A stretch of 41,557 bases of DNA from Burkholderia sp. E7m39 (GTDB lineage Bacteria; Pseudomonadota; Gammaproteobacteria; Burkholderiales; Burkholderiaceae). Shown piece by piece: positions 7,686-14,678 of the stretch. Each line of letters begins with the position of its first letter. Within the stretch, counting starts at the first letter, position 1. Location of the stretch: NCBI GenBank assembly GCA_001319865.1, contig BBSL01000082.1:1-41557 (forward strand), read 5' to 3'. Position numbers and translations under genes: made by a program. Under the pieces are notes generated by a model, which had not been told where the DNA came from, made no database searches, and worked only from the letters and a program-made list of their open reading frames with translations.

Positions 7686-9032
7686 ATGAATGAACGCGCT
7701 GCATCCCCGGCAAGCGCCGCGACAACCCCCGACATGGCGGCCTTCTGGATGCCATTCACCGCGAACCGGCAGTTCAAGAGCGCGCCGCGGCTGCTGTCGG
7801 GCGCGAAGGGGATGTATTACACGTCGCACGATGGCCGGCGCATTCTCGACGGCACGGCGGGGCTATGGTGCGTGAATGCCGGGCATTGCCGCGACGAGAT
7901 CGTCGCCGCCGTGCAGGCACAGGCCGCCGAGATGGACTTCGCGCCGACCTTCCAGATGGGCCATCCGAAGGCGTTCGAAGCCGCGACGAAGATCGCGAAG
8001 CATACGCCCGGCGATCTCAAGCACATCTTTTTCACGAACTCGGGTTCCGAAGCCGTCGATACCGCGCTGAAGATCGCGCTCGCCTATCACCGCGCGCGCG
8101 GCGAAGGGCAGCGCACGCGGATGATCGGGCGCGAGCGCGGCTATCACGGCGTCGGCTTCGGCGGCATTTCGGTCGGCGGGATCGCGCCGAACCGCAAGGC
8201 TTATTCAGGTGCGATGCTGCCCGCCGTCGATCATCTGCCGCATACGCTCAACCTCAAGGAAGCGGCGTTCTCGAAAGGCCAGCCCGCGTGGGGCGCCCAT
8301 CTCGCCGACGAACTGGAGCGGCTCGTCACGCTGCACGACGCGTCGACGATCGCGGCCGTGATCGTCGAGCCCGTGGCGGGATCGACGGGCGTGCTGATCC
8401 CGCCGCAAGGCTATCTGCAGCGGCTGCGCGAGATTTGCGACCGGCACGGCATCCTGCTGATCTTCGACGAGGTCATTACCGGCTGGGGACGTCTTGGCGC
8501 GGCGTTTGCCGCGCAGTACTTCAACGTGACGCCCGATCTGCTGACGATGGCCAAAGGCACCAACAACGCCGCCGCGCCGATGGGCGCCGTCGCCGCGAGC
8601 AGCCGCATTCACGATGCGATCGTCAACGGCGCGCCTGCCGGCATCGAACTGTTTCATGGCTACACGTACTCAGGGCATCCCATCGCGGCGGCCGCTGCGT
8701 GCGCGACGATCGATCTGTACGAACGCGAGGGATTGTTCGACCGTGCGGCGAAGATGGCGCCTGTGTTCGAGGCTGCGATTCACAAGCTGCAGGGCGAGCG
8801 GCATGTGATCGATGTGCGCAACCTGGGGCTCGTCGGCGGGGTGGAACTGAAGTCGCGCGACGGCGCACCGGGCGCGCGTGCTTACGAGGTGTTCGTGCGC
8901 TGCTACGAGAAGGGTGTGCTGACGCGTTATACGGGCGATATTCTGGCGTTCTCGCCGCCGCTCATCATCGATGAGGCGCAGATCGACGAGTTGTTCCGGA
9001 CCGTGACGGAGGTGTTGAGGCAGACGGATTGA
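7686..9032 (+). CDS. Omega-amino acid (beta-alanine):pyruvate aminotransferase
   Basis: Class III PLP-dependent aminotransferase, 448 residues, which probably moves the amino group of beta-alanine or another omega-amino acid to pyruvate in the cytoplasm. Family marks: DGTAGLWCVNAGHCRDEI near residues 59-76, FFTNSGSEAVDTALK near 118-132 (phosphate contacts), the cofactor aspartate in ILLIFDEVITGWGRLG near 258-273, and the Schiff-base lysine K290 in TMAKGTNNA. The start at 7686 follows GAGAGAGGAGAC; the frame is open further upstream to 7344, but that part is arginine/alanine-rich and lies over the urtA promoter. Family members are called aptA, bauA or oapT; the exact substrate cannot be read from sequence. 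It diverges from urtA and ends at a strong terminator. Confidence 0.88.
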   Translation: MNERAASPASAATTPDMAAFWMPFTANRQFKSAPRLLSGAKGMYYTSHDGRRILDGTAGLWCVNAGHCRDEIVAAVQAQAAEMDFAPTFQMGHPKAFEAATKIAKHTPGDLKHIFFTNSGSEAVDTALKIALAYHRARGEGQRTRMIGRERGYHGVGFGGISVGGIAPNRKAYSGAMLPAVDHLPHTLNLKEAAFSKGQPAWGAHLADELERLVTLHDASTIAAVIVEPVAGSTGVLIPPQGYLQRLREICDRHGILLIFDEVITGWGRLGAAFAAQYFNVTPDLLTMAKGTNNAAAPMGAVAASSRIHDAIVNGAPAGIELFHGYTYSGHPIAAAAACATIDLYEREGLFDRAAKMAPVFEAAIHKLQGERHVIDVRNLGLVGGVELKSRDGAPGARAYEVFVRCYEKGVLTRYTGDILAFSPPLIIDEAQIDELFRTVTEVLRQTD

Positions 9033-9054
9033 AGTTTGGCACGCCAGGGAAAGG

Positions 9055-9091
9055 AAAAGCGGACGGCTGGTGTGACCCCGTCCGCTTTTTT
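9055..9091 (+). terminator. Intrinsic terminator after the aminotransferase gene
   Basis: A 12-bp perfect stem AAAAGCGGACGG / CCGTCCGCTTTT (9055-9066 and 9078-9089) with an 11-nt loop is followed by further T residues (9086-9091 is a T6 run). It begins 23 bp after the aminotransferase stop. The A-run on the other side means it can also act on transcripts arriving from the right, that is from the minus-strand DUF3443-like gene. Confidence 0.88.
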
Positions 9092-9107
9092 GTCGGTGCC
9101 TGCTGCG

Positions 9108-9767
9108 TCAGAACACGATGTACGGGCCCGTCTGCGTGCCGACCTTCGCGCCGCTCATGACCGTGTAGACATTGCGGCCGTAGAAGAACGGCAGGCCCCA
9201 CAGGAAGTACGTCGAGATAGGGCCTGGCACGCAGAAGGTCACGCTGACGTAGGGCATGTTGACGCTGTAGAGCGTGTTGTAGGGCGGTGTGGGGCTCTTG
9301 AGCGTGCTGTCGACCGTGATCGTCGCGACGTTGACGGGGACGGTCGGCGTGGTCGGCGTGTCGTTGTGGTTCGTGTTGCCAGATGTGTTCGTGCCGCTGG
9401 CAGGCGTGTCGGCCGAAGGCGTGCTCGCCGCGGCCGGTGTGCTGGCTGCGGAAGGACTACTCGCTCCCGAAGGCGTATTTCCTGCCGATGAAGAATTCGA
9501 TGAGGACGACGAACTCGATGAAGACGACGCGTTTCCTGCCGCCGACGTACTGGCGCCAGAAGCTGCGCTAGCGGGCGAAGCGGGACTTGCCGCGGGCTTG
9601 GCGGGCGAGTTGTTGCTGACAGGCTGGTTCGAACCGGTGTCGTCGCTGCCACCGCCGCCGCATGCCGCGAGCGTGATAGTCGCTGTGAGCAGCGCGGCGA
9701 GAAGCTCGCTGCGGGAAACGTGACGGGGAAAGAGGACGGGAAAGAGGGCGAGGGAGCGGCGCGTCAT
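9108..9767 (-). pseudogene. DUF3443-like lipoprotein with large internal in-frame deletion
   Basis: The 219-residue product has an N-terminal leader ending in a lipobox (LTATITLAAC, Cys near residue 36), then a Gly/Ser/Ala/Pro-rich linker containing a run of about ten serines, then VPVNVATITVD and MPYVSVTFCVPG, which resemble the start of the DUF3443 domain. It then jumps directly to WGLPFFYGRNVYTVMSG and GPYIVF, which resemble the extreme C-terminus of that family. DUF3443 proteins are, as I recall, about 400 residues, so the central domain appears deleted in frame; the join lies near 9220-9230. The start overlaps the stop of the DUF2844 gene (ATGA, 9764-9767), the usual DUF2844-DUF3443 arrangement in Burkholderia. 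The family function is unknown to me. The frame is open, so a short surface protein could still be made. Confidence 0.6.
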
Positions 9768-10071
9768 TGCAGATCATCCACGTTGACGTTGGCGGGCACG
9801 AGGCGCGGCACGAAGGCGCGGCCCGCGAATGCGCCCTGATGTCCGACCGACTCGATCTGCAACTCGCCGTTGCGTGAAATCAATGGGCCGATGCCACGCG
9901 CGCGACGTTGTCCCGCCGCGGCGTAGTTCGGAAAGTAGCTGCCGAGCAACGCCTGCATGTCGGGCAGTACGGGCCCTTGCCATGTCACCGCGAACACCAC
10001 GTTGCCCGCCGACACGTATTCGCGGATCGTCACGCCGTCGGCGCTCTGCGATTGATCCATTGCGCGTCAAA

Positions 10072-10091
10072 CCTCGCCCTTCAGGGCGTGG
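10072..10091. repeat. Left-end subterminal hairpin of the IS element
   Basis: CCTCGCCC / GGGCGTGG (10072-10079 and 10084-10091) forms an 8-bp stem with one T-T mismatch and a TTCA loop, three bases inside the left boundary. Y1 transposases of this family recognise such imperfect hairpins as single-stranded DNA. Its sequence closely resembles the right-end hairpin at 11819-11838. Confidence 0.75.
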
Positions 10092-10129
10092 AAGGATAGC
10101 GCGGACGGCGCAGCCGTCATTCCAGGGCC

Positions 10130-10558
10130 TCAGTGCGGCGTGCGCTGTTGCTCGATGTACTGGCGCACGACCGCAATGGGCGCGCCGCCGCACGACCCCG
10201 CAAAGTAGGATGGCGACCAGAGCGCACCGCCCCACAGCTTGCGCCGGATGGTCGGGTAGTCCTTCTGCCGAATCATCCGGCTCGAAACCCCCTTCAGGCT
10301 GTTCACGAGCGCCGACACGGCGACCTTGGGCGGATAGTTCACGAGCAAATGCACGTGGTCGTCTTCGCCATCGAACTCTACTAGCTCGGCTTCGAAGTCG
10401 CGGCAGACGCTCGCGAACACCACGCGCAGGTCATCAATGATTTCCTTGGTGAAGACGCCTCGCCGATATTTTGTTACGAAGACCAAATGCACGTGCATGA
10501 GGAATACGCAGTGCCTTCCATGCCTCATGTGTGGGTCTTTAATGCGTGGGCGGCCCAT
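10130..10558 (-). CDS. tnpA: IS200/IS605-type Y1 transposase TnpA
   Basis: Single-stranded DNA transposase that cuts and joins the element ends through a covalent 5'-phosphotyrosine intermediate, acting as a dimer. The 142-residue protein has the HUH motif HVH at residues 68-70 (in EDDHVHLLVNYPP), the family segment HLVFVTKYRRGVF near 24-36, and the catalytic tyrosine Y134 in VVRQYIEQQ. Length is normal. The start at 10558 is used because a longer version from 10606 would overlap the tnpB start; a further Met at residue 11 is also possible. It diverges from tnpB with about 46 bp between starts. Confidence 0.9.
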   Translation of the reverse strand: MGRPRIKDPHMRHGRHCVFLMHVHLVFVTKYRRGVFTKEIIDDLRVVFASVCRDFEAELVEFDGEDDHVHLLVNYPPKVAVSALVNSLKGVSSRMIRQKDYPTIRRKLWGGALWSPSYFAGSCGGAPIAVVRQYIEQQRTPH

Positions 10559-10604
10559 ATTTACCCTCTTGCGTAGTTTCAAAGGCCAAAGTATATTGCT
10601 CGAC

Positions 10605-11831
10605 ATGGAACTCCTTCAAGCCTTCAAATTCGAACTCATGCCGACCGGCGAGCAGGCGCGCAAGATGCGCCAGTTCGCGGGCGCGTGCAGGTTCGTCTAT
10701 AACAAGGCGTTGGCGTTTCAGAAGGAAAACCACGCGGCCGGTCAGAAGTTCGTCGGATACGTCGGCATGGCGAAGCGCCTGACGGAATGGCGCAATAGCG
10801 TGGATACGCCGTGGCTGAAGGATGGCCCAGTGCATACGCAGCAGCACGCGCTTAAGCATCTCGAAGCAGCCTTCAAAAACTTCTTCGCGGGCCGTGCGTC
10901 GTTTCCGCAGTTCAAGCGCAAGGGCTTGGGCGATAGCTTCCTGTTCCCCGACAAGAATCAGATTGAGGTCGATGCCGGCAACGGGCGCATCAAGGTCCCG
11001 AAGCTCGGATGGCTGCGCTACCGCAAGAGCCGCGACGTTCTCGGCGAGGTTCGCTCGGCTACAGTGTCGCTTCGCGCGGGCAAGTGGTACGTGTCCATCC
11101 TCACGCGCCGCCAGGTCGAGTGGCCGGTTCCGCATGGCCCTGCTGTTGGTATCGACGTGGGCGTGGCACGCTTCGCGACCATGAGCGACGGCTCGTACAT
11201 CGCGCCGCTCGCGTCGTTCCGTAAGCACGAGCAGCGCCTCGCGAAGTCTCAGCGCCGCATGGCCCGCAAGGTCAAAGGCAGCAGCAACTGGAAAAAGGCG
11301 AAGGCCCGCATCCAGAATATTCACGCGCGCATCGCAAACGCGCGGTCTGATTTTCTGCACAAGGCTTCGAACACGATCAGCAAAAACCACGCAATGATTG
11401 CGGTCGAAGACCTGAAAATCAGAAACATGTCGAAGTCGGCGAAAGGCACGGCAGACGCCCCCGGGCGCAATGTCCACGCGAAGTCCGGCCTCAACAAGTC
11501 AATTCTCGATCAGGGCTGGGGTGAGTTTCGCCGCCAACTCGAATACAAGACGGCACGGCGCGGCGGATTCTTCGTCGCGGTAGACCCAAAGAACACGAGC
11601 CGCACGTGCCCGTGTTGCGGCCATGTCTCGAAGGAAAACCGGAAGACGCGAGCGCTATTCGCCTGCGTCAACTGCGGACACAAGGCGAACGCCGATCACG
11701 TCGGCGCGCTCAACGTTTTAGCGGCAGGACATGCCGTTATTGCCTGTGGAGGGATGGCGCAGTCAGGCCAACCGGCGAAGCAGGAACCCGCCGAAGGTGC
11801 TTGCGCACCAGTAGGAATCCTCGTCCTTTAG
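10605..11831 (+). CDS. tnpB: RNA-guided nuclease TnpB (IS605 accessory protein)
   Basis: TnpB proteins are compact RuvC-type nucleases, ancestors of Cas12, which use an RNA from the element's right end to cut DNA matching the flanking sequence and so favour retention of the element. The 408-residue protein has the N-terminal helix-turn-helix-like region (residues 1-110), RuvC-I Asp184 in VGIDVGVARF, RuvC-II Glu268 in IAVEDLKIRNM, a zinc finger C335-x2-C338 / C354-x2-C357, and RuvC-III Asp364 in NADHVGALNVL. The full catalytic triad is intact. The stop codon (11829-11831) lies inside the right-end hairpin, so the gene's 3' end and the guide RNA overlap, as expected for this family. The start ATG at 10605 matches the usual N-terminus. 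Confidence 0.93.
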   Translation: MELLQAFKFELMPTGEQARKMRQFAGACRFVYNKALAFQKENHAAGQKFVGYVGMAKRLTEWRNSVDTPWLKDGPVHTQQHALKHLEAAFKNFFAGRASFPQFKRKGLGDSFLFPDKNQIEVDAGNGRIKVPKLGWLRYRKSRDVLGEVRSATVSLRAGKWYVSILTRRQVEWPVPHGPAVGIDVGVARFATMSDGSYIAPLASFRKHEQRLAKSQRRMARKVKGSSNWKKAKARIQNIHARIANARSDFLHKASNTISKNHAMIAVEDLKIRNMSKSAKGTADAPGRNVHAKSGLNKSILDQGWGEFRRQLEYKTARRGGFFVAVDPKNTSRTCPCCGHVSKENRKTRALFACVNCGHKANADHVGALNVLAAGHAVIACGGMAQSGQPAKQEPAEGACAPVGILVL

Positions 11832-11848
11832 GGCGAGGAGGATGTCAA
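11690..11848 (+). ncRNA. Predicted omega RNA (reRNA) scaffold at the right end of the element
   Basis: In characterised TnpB systems the guide RNA is derived from the 3' end of tnpB through the right end of the element, with the guide taken from the host DNA just beyond. Here that would be about 11690-11848 with the guide starting at 11849 (GCACCGTGTAAGCC...). The visible support is the right-end hairpin at 11819-11838 and the intact tnpB. The 5' limit is a guess based on usual scaffold sizes; no promoter was identified. Confidence 0.4.
11819..11838. repeat. Right-end subterminal hairpin of the IS element
   Basis: CCTCGTCC / GGGCGAGG (11819-11826 and 11831-11838) is an 8-bp stem with one G-T wobble and a TTTA loop, 10 bases inside the right boundary. 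It contains the tnpB stop codon. It would serve both as TnpA recognition hairpin and as part of the TnpB guide RNA scaffold. Confidence 0.75.
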
Positions 11849-12182
11849 GCACCGTGTAAGCCGCAGAAGCCGCAGACGAAGCCAAAGGCGCCGCGGCGCT
11901 CAGCGCGGTTCGCGAGGCGGGCGCGATGGCGCGTGCACCGGCAGGTGCGGAAGGCGCGGCGCCCAGCGTCGCATGACAAACGACGGGCATCAGCAATGCC
12001 GTCGCCAGAACAAATCCAGGCGATTTCATACGGTCGTGTTTCCCGAGAGCAAAACACGGCATGTTGATCGATCGGTGGATCAGGATGACATAGTCAATTT
12101 CTGAAATGTTGTAGGGAAATTTCCAGATCTGCGGGGCCGCGCAGAAGAGGCGGCCTGGAACGAACGCGCAGGCGTGCAAATG

Positions 12183-12209
12183 AAAACGCGCCGGCAGAAC
12201 GCCGGCGCG
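12183..12209 (-). terminator. Intrinsic terminator after the rhodanese gene
   Basis: On the minus strand, a 9-bp GC-only stem CGCGCCGGC / GCCGGCGCG with a 5-nt loop (12187-12209) is followed by TTTTCATTT. It lies 55 bp after the rhodanese stop and ends the pcm-rhodanese transcript ahead of the DUF2844 gene. The rest of 12030-12264 shows no other structure. Confidence 0.85.
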
Positions 12210-12264
12210 CGGGAGACTTCAGTTGCATCGGACGCGCGACACGGTCGCGCTCGATGCTCGATAC

Positions 12265-12588
12265 TCAATACGTCGGCACGGAAGGATCGACCTGGCGCGA
12301 CCACGCGTCGATGCCGCCGTACAGATTGAACACGTCCTTGTAGCCGCGCGATTCGAGGAACATCGCCACTTGCGCGCTGCGCGCGCCGTGATGGCAGATG
12401 CAGACGATCTGCACGTCGTCGTCGAGTTCCTCACTGCGCGCGGGAATGTCGCGCATCGGGATCGACAGGCTGCCGGCGATCTTCGCCGTTTCGATTTCCC
12501 AAGGTTCGCGCACGTCGAGCAGCACGGGCGCCTGGCGCGATTGATCGGCGAGCCATTCGGCGAGGGCGGGGGCGGTCAGGTTTTGCAT
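12265..12588 (-). CDS. Single-domain rhodanese-like sulfurtransferase
   Basis: Small cytoplasmic sulfurtransferase of the GlpE/PspE size class, which moves a sulfane sulfur through a cysteine persulfide. The 107-residue protein has the N-terminal VLLDVREPWEIETAKIAGS (CH2A-like, residues 22-40) and the active-site loop CHHGARS at 65-71 with catalytic Cys65; it ends with GYKDVFNLYGGIDAWS typical of the domain. There is no signal peptide. It follows the pcm-like gene with a 27-bp gap and is followed by a terminator, so the pair forms a short operon. Substrate is unknown. Confidence 0.9.
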   Translation of the reverse strand: MQNLTAPALAEWLADQSRQAPVLLDVREPWEIETAKIAGSLSIPMRDIPARSEELDDDVQIVCICHHGARSAQVAMFLESRGYKDVFNLYGGIDAWSRQVDPSVPTY

Positions 12589-12615
12589 GGTCGGACTCTT
12601 CGAAGAGGCGGGCGC

Positions 12616-13269
12616 TCAGAACTTGAAGCGCGGGCCGTGTACGGCGTTCTGCAGCGGCTCGACGTAGGTTTCGAACACGTCGGCAATGCGGAACTGCTTT
12701 TCGTCGACGCGCGTAATGATCTGCGCCTTCATCACGGGCGCGGTGCCCACGAACGCAGCGAGACGGCCGCCGATCTTCAGGTGCTCGAGCATTTCCTGCG
12801 GCAGCACGGGCAGGCCGCCCGACACGCAGATCACGTCGTACGGCGCGGCCGCGCTCCAGCCGCGCGCGGCGTCGCCCGTGACGACTTCCGCGTTCAGCAC
12901 GCCGTTCGCCGCCAGATTCGACTTCGCGAGTTCGGCCAACTCGGGCTCGATGTCGACCGTCAGCACGTGCTGAGAGCGATGCGCGAGCAGCGCCGCCATG
13001 TAACCCGAACCGGCGCCGATCTCCAGCACGGTTTCGTGCTTCTTCAGCGCCAGTTCCTGCAGCACGCGCGCTTCGATGCGCGGCGCCAGCATGTGCTGGC
13101 CGGCCGGCAGCGGAATTTCGAAATCGACGAACGCCAGCTCGCGGTACGCGGCGGGCACGAAGTTCTCACGCTTGACGATCGACAGCAGATTCAGCACGTC
13201 CTGGTCGAGCACTTCCCACGGACGGATTTGCTGTTCAATCATGTTGAAACGCGCTTGTTCGATGTTCAT
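12616..13269 (-). CDS. Protein-L-isoaspartate O-methyltransferase family protein
   Basis: SAM-dependent methyltransferase of the PCMT family, 217 residues. Motif I VLEIGAGSGYMAALLA lies at 81-96, and the region QHMLAPRIEARVLQEL at 58-73 stands where classical Pcm has its GQTISQP loop, so catalytic specificity for isoaspartate is less certain. The C-terminus contains YDVICVSGGLPVLPQEMLEHL, family-like. The start at 13269 follows the family alignment (MNIEQARFNMIEQQIRPW); an in-frame extension to 13332 is possible but unlike the family. First gene of a two-gene operon with the rhodanese; diverges from the lacI-type gene across a 301-bp spacer. Confidence 0.82.
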   Translation of the reverse strand: MNIEQARFNMIEQQIRPWEVLDQDVLNLLSIVKRENFVPAAYRELAFVDFEIPLPAGQHMLAPRIEARVLQELALKKHETVLEIGAGSGYMAALLAHRSQHVLTVDIEPELAELAKSNLAANGVLNAEVVTGDAARGWSAAAPYDVICVSGGLPVLPQEMLEHLKIGGRLAAFVGTAPVMKAQIITRVDEKQFRIADVFETYVEPLQNAVHGPRFKF

Positions 13270-13538
13270 GATCAATTCGGCAGTGTGGTTGGGGTGCGGG
13301 CAGCGGAATGTGTCGAGGGACCACTGCGCCACTGTTGCGGGTCTTCGTACGGCTGTCGGGCCGGCTTTGTTCGCGGCGGTCGTTCCCAGGTTCGATCCGT
13401 CACCCGGTCACGGTTAACTGGGGAATTGTACCAAACCGCGCGTCGATGCCGCCCTGTAACGGGCATGCCGCCCGCCGCGCGGCTCGGTGTAAATCCCTAC
13501 GCAATCGGGCTTGCGGTTCGCGCGGATCTCGACCAAGA

Positions 13539-13554
13539 ATGTAATCGATTACAT
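13539..13554. promoter_or_regulatory. Perfect palindromic operator of the LacI-family regulator
   Basis: ATGTAATCGATTACAT is a perfect 16-bp palindrome centred on CG, the form expected for LacI/GalR-family operators. It ends 16 bp before the GTG start of the regulator gene, so it probably mediates autorepression and control of the downstream transporter operon. No second copy was seen in the window. It is AT-rich against its surroundings. Apart from this operator and a Shine-Dalgarno at 13557-13561, the spacer 13270-13570 shows no other feature. Confidence 0.8.
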
Positions 13555-13570
13555 CCAGGAGCGAGACACG

Positions 13571-14665
13571 GTGGACAAACCGTCGGTCGGCAAACCGTCC
13601 CGGCCCGATCCGCTATCGTCGCCGTCCGGCGCAGCCGGGACCGACGCGCGTGGCGGGCTGCACGCGGCATCGGAAGGGTTGTCGATCGCGGGCGTCGCCG
13701 AGCAGGCGGGCGTTTCCGTCGCCACGGTGTCGCGCGTGCTCAACGGGCATGCGAACGTTCGCCCGGCCACGCGCGACAAGGTGCTCGCCGCCGTCGCGAC
13801 GAGCGGCTACCGCGTCAACGAACTCGCGCGCAACCTGCGCACGGCCGAAAGCCGCCTGCTGCTCACCATGGTCCCCGACGTCGGCAATCCGTTTTATGCC
13901 GAAGTGATCCGCGGCATCGATTCCGTCGCGCGGCAGCACGGCTACTTCATGCTGCTGTCCGATACGGGCGCCGATCCGGGCCGCGAGCGCAGCTATTTCG
14001 ACCTGCTGCGCCGCCGCCGCGCGGACGGCGCGATCTGTCTCGATCCCGCCACCGTCCAGCAGGCGCTGGCGGAGGAATCGAACGCGCTGCCGTGGGTGGC
14101 ATGCTGCGAGTTCGATTCGTCGGTGGGCGTGCCGTATGTCGGCATCGACAACTACGGCGCGGCGGGCGACGCCGTGCGCCATCTGCTCGCGCGCGGCCAC
14201 CGGCGCATCGCGCTGATCAATTCCGACGATCACTACCTGTACGCGCAGCAGCGCCAGCAAGGCTATCTCGACGCGCTGCGCGATGCGGGCATCGCCGCCG
14301 ACGAACGCTGGCGGCTGAACGTGAACAGCCTCGACTACGAAGCGGGCGCGTCGGCGGCGGCGCGGCTGATGACGTACGCCGACGCGCCCGACGCGATCTT
14401 CGCCGTGTCGGATACGCTCGCGATCGGCGTGATTGCGGGCTTGCGCAGCGTGGGCAAGCGCGTGCCCAACGACGTCGCCGTCGTGGGCTTCGACGACATT
14501 TCGCTGGCGGCGCAAATCGAGCCACCTCTCACGACGATCGCGCAGCCGATGCGCGAGCTCGGCGAAACGGCCGCGCGCCTGTTGCTGCGACGGCTCGCGA
14601 ACCCCACCGAACACGTGCCGGGCGTGCTGCTGCCGCATCGGCTCGTGATCAGACAGAGCGCATGA
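13571..14665 (+). CDS. LacI/GalR-family transcriptional regulator
   Basis: Repressor that senses a sugar and controls the adjoining transporter/catabolic operon. From the GTG at 13571 it has 364 residues: a polar tail of about 37 residues, the HTH at 38-60 (LSIAGVAEQAGVSVATVSRVLNG), the hinge region RVNELARNLRT, and a periplasmic-binding-protein-like effector domain with VPDVGNPFYAEVIRGI and the C-terminal VAVVGFDDISLAAQIEPPLTTI. The GTG is preferred because AGGAG precedes it by 9 bases and because an upstream ATG at 13511 would place the operator inside the coding region. Only 13 bp separate its stop from the transporter ATPase gene, so regulator and regulated genes are in one operon. Confidence 0.9.
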   Translation: MDKPSVGKPSRPDPLSSPSGAAGTDARGGLHAASEGLSIAGVAEQAGVSVATVSRVLNGHANVRPATRDKVLAAVATSGYRVNELARNLRTAESRLLLTMVPDVGNPFYAEVIRGIDSVARQHGYFMLLSDTGADPGRERSYFDLLRRRRADGAICLDPATVQQALAEESNALPWVACCEFDSSVGVPYVGIDNYGAAGDAVRHLLARGHRRIALINSDDHYLYAQQRQQGYLDALRDAGIAADERWRLNVNSLDYEAGASAAARLMTYADAPDAIFAVSDTLAIGVIAGLRSVGKRVPNDVAVVGFDDISLAAQIEPPLTTIAQPMRELGETAARLLLRRLANPTEHVPGVLLPHRLVIRQSA

Positions 14666-14678
14666 GAGGGCCGCCACG

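Larger units (their letters stand above)
10069..11848. mobile_element. Complete IS200/IS605-family element (tnpA + tnpB)
   Basis: A 1780-bp element with divergent tnpA (minus) and tnpB (plus), no terminal inverted repeats and no target duplication, and a subterminal hairpin at each end (10072-10091 and 11819-11838). Its limits are set by the host gene: removing exactly 10069-11848 restores the DUF2844 frame. The left end begins AAACC directly after host ...GCGTC; the right end finishes GATGTCAA directly before host GCACC. A right end finishing in TCAA and a left end starting with AAA resemble IS608 as I remember it. All catalytic residues of both proteins are present, so it may be active or recently inserted. 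Confidence 0.88.
9764..12029 (-). pseudogene. DUF2844 family protein gene, split by an IS200/IS605 element
   Basis: The 5' part (12029 down to 11849) encodes MKSPGFVLATALLMPVVCHA, a signal peptide, then an Ala/Ser/Pro-rich stretch ending AAYTV. The 3' part (10068 down to 9764) encodes a segment containing GVTIREYVSAGNVVFAVTWQ and ends VPANVNVDDLQ, matching the DUF2844 C-terminal region. Joining 11849 to 10068 gives 486 bp with no internal stop: a 161-residue protein reading AAYTV-RRAMDQ at the join, the normal size for the family. The intervening 1780 bp are a complete tnpA/tnpB element. The gene is therefore inactivated; only an N-terminal peptide running into the element could be made. Function of DUF2844 is unknown to me, but it is normally secreted and coupled to DUF3443, as here. 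Confidence 0.8.
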
